Shown piece by piece: positions 14,505-15,382 of a DNA stretch of 15,382 bases. The translations under genes were made by a program, and so were the position numbers. The notes below the pieces were generated by a model, which worked only from the letters and a program-made list of their open reading frames with translations, was not told where the DNA came from and did not search any database. Source of the stretch: Bacteroidales bacterium UBA1189 (GTDB lineage Bacteria; Bacteroidota; Bacteroidia; Bacteroidales; Bacteroidaceae); contig DBYJ01000006.1 in the NCBI GenBank assembly GCA_002309805.1, positions 353-15,734 on the forward strand. The letters are read 5' to 3'. How positions within the stretch are numbered: the stretch's first letter is position 1; every line of letters begins with the position of its first letter.

Positions 14505-14585
14505 TCAGCAATGATAGATGCTGGTATATGTGGAACAAACCGACGTTCTGCGGGCTGAAGGGTTCGAGTCCCTCGTTATTGCTGA
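14505..14585 (+). ncRNA. tRNA-like element 2 (non-canonical)
   Basis: Closed by TCAGCAAT (14505-14512) with ATTGCTGA (14578-14585). The T-arm-like hairpin is AGGG-TTCGAGT-CCCT (14559-14573). It shares TATATG and GTGGAACAA with element 1, with one base inserted between these blocks in element 1, so the two are homologous. GGAAC/GTTCT can form a stem with an 8-nt loop in the anticodon position. The acceptor-to-T-arm junction has extra bases. It is not a standard tRNA. Confidence 0.4.
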
Positions 14586-14611
14586 TTCATTCAAAGCACG
14601 GGTGCCTGTGA

Positions 14612-14728
14612 GCGCACTTGCGGTTCGAGACGGCCAACGAACTCTGTATTGTGGATGACCTCTTTGGGAAGAAGGGCGTGTCGGAGAGAGTGACGCACGT
14701 GTGTTCCAGTTCCAGTTGTTCCAGTTAA
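14612..14728 (+). pseudogene. Remnant of a coding 3' end, copy 1
   Basis: An open frame of 38 codons without a start, bounded upstream by TGA at 14609 and ending with TAA at 14726. It contains RFETANELCIVDDLFGKKG, and its last codons are made of the GTTCCA repeats (Ser/Cys-rich end). The block RFETANELCIVDDLFG is homologous to copy 2 at 15190-15261, with about 73% nucleotide identity over 51 bases and roughly half of the changes at third codon positions. This suggests both come from real proteins. The family is unknown; ends of VirE/DUF3987-type primase modules, which I recall being scattered in Bacteroides, are one guess. Confidence 0.4.
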
Positions 14729-14869
14729 AAAATGAAGGTCAACACATCCTCAATACATCCCTTTTATCATATATAACTAATTAATATCTAATGATATATA
14801 ATATAATATATAAAAGAAGGGAAATTGGGTATACCCCCAAAAAACAACTGGAACAACTGGAACTGGAAC
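14703..14869. repeat. Perfect 24-bp inverted repeat flanking an AT-rich core
   Basis: The left arm (14703-14726) has three GTTCCA copies with 6- and 9-nt periods. The right arm (14846-14869) is its exact reverse complement. The 119-bp interior includes a second, imperfect dyad (CCCTTTTAT near 14759 with ATAAAAGAAGGG near 14811-14822) around almost pure A/T. It could extrude as a cruciform, act as an iteron-type origin, or be a transposon-like remnant. No transposase or origin protein is adjacent. Confidence 0.8.
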
Positions 14870-15189
14870 GCTTGACCACGGTTTTTTCATCTAAAAAGCA
14901 ATCAGACAGCAACATACGAAATCGCGAAACTGATTGCTCCGGCTGTGTTGAAACGCAAATGGGACAGAAAGGTGTCCAAATCCGCTTTTTCAGGCCTCGA
15001 AAGAGGTGCGTGAGACGCTTGTTCCTATGGCTTTGCCTTCCCTTTCGGCCATCTGACGGGCGCGGAGTTCATTGGCTGGCGACATCCGATATGATGGACT
15101 TTGTGGCCAAAAGTGGCACCTTGTTGACGATTTGAAAACACCAAGGACAGGAAAATCGATACGCAGAACCAAAAACCAGCCCCTAATAG
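14870..15189. other. Gene-free stretch with a possible minus-strand coding remnant
   Basis: No gene with a credible start is seen. On the minus strand about 15091-15021 reads YRMSPANELRARQMAEREG, which is strikingly protein-like (charged helix). Its frame is open only from 15172 to 14990 and has no ribosome site or promoter. On the plus strand 14920-15013 gives EIAKLIAPAVLKRKWD before a stop. Both may be debris of one or more mobile-element genes. Confidence 0.3.
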
Positions 15190-15261
15190 GCAGGATTTTT
15201 CTATGAAACAGCTGATGAACTCAGTATTGTGGGAGGCCTCGTAGGGGAGAAGAACTTGTAA
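15190..15261 (+). pseudogene. Remnant of a coding 3' end, copy 2
   Basis: Twenty-three codons after a double stop (TAA TAG at 15184-15189), ending in TAA at 15259. The peptide FFYETADELSIVGGLVGEK aligns without gaps with RFETANELCIVDDLFGKK of copy 1. As in copy 1, it is followed within about 20-30 nt by a GTTYCA tandem repeat and then an AT-rich tract, so the whole arrangement is duplicated. Confidence 0.4.
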
Positions 15262-15282
15262 AAGAGCGTGTTGCGTACCGGG

Positions 15283-15382
15283 CGTTTCAGTCGTTTCAGC
15301 GTTTCAGTTAGGTTTTTGGAGGTATATATTTCCCTAAATCCTCTTTACAATACTATATAATTAATTAATAATTAATATATTA
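15283..15382 (+). repeat. CGTTTCAG triple repeat and AT-rich tract, left half of a second element
   Basis: CGTTTCAG occurs at 15283, 15292 and 15300, then TTAGG. From about 15346 the sequence is nearly pure A/T to the window end. By analogy with 14703-14869, this should be the left arm of a second inverted repeat whose right arm lies beyond 15382. Confidence 0.6.

Noticed and set aside
14595..14640. A third tRNA-like T arm (GCGGTTCGAGACGGC)
   Set aside because: The flanks do not form a T stem or an acceptor stem, and the bases are better explained as part of the coding remnant homologous to 15190-15261.
14791..15135. A 114-codon plus-strand frame in the tail
   Set aside because: It starts in the AT-rich loop, crosses the right arm of the inverted repeat, has no promoter or ribosome site, and has no recognisable motif.

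Overview
The window looks like a chromosomal segment of a Bacteroidales bacterium, most likely Prevotella-like. The main reason is the promoters. At least eight sites carry the Bacteroidetes -7 consensus TAnnTTTG or a one-base variant, several with TTG 19-20 nt upstream. The gene families fit too: a secreted GH51 arabinofuranosidase, a DUF5715-like protein, a patatin with a surface-antigen barrel, and rfbB. Shine-Dalgarno sites are mostly weak, as expected in this phylum.

Region 1 (1-8215) is GC-rich, ordinary chromosome. It holds the 5' part of rfbB (minus strand). A plus-strand operon follows: GH51 arabinofuranosidase, M15-like DUF5715 protein and SDR oxidoreductase. Two convergent tRNA genes come next, Val(CAC) on plus and Arg(ACG) on minus, with their promoters, terminators and an octamer repeat tract between them. 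Then come a minus-strand patatin/outer-membrane protein and a divergently transcribed WYL-domain regulator.

Region 2 (8216-14313) is accessory, in several transcription units, with base composition changing from gene to gene. It contains a three-gene cassette (HIRAN protein, small unknown protein, double-CxxC zinc ribbon), a stand-alone vWA protein, a large protein with a PUA/EVE-like C-terminus coupled 5 nt upstream of an ADP-ribosylglycohydrolase, and a DUF262-DUF1524 (GmrSD/SspE-like) nuclease with its own promoter. With the WYL regulator at its edge, this resembles a defence or stress island. That reading is inference: no complete known multi-gene defence system is present.

Region 3 (14314-15382) has no convincing intact gene. 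It holds two tandem tRNA-like elements that share a core but lack a normal anticodon arm. It also holds two homologous remnants of a coding 3' end, each followed by GTTCCA- or GTTTCA-type tandem repeats and an AT-rich tract. The first repeat set forms a perfect 24-bp inverted repeat around the AT-rich core. This looks like the eroded ends of repeated mobile or replication modules and is the least explained part of the window.
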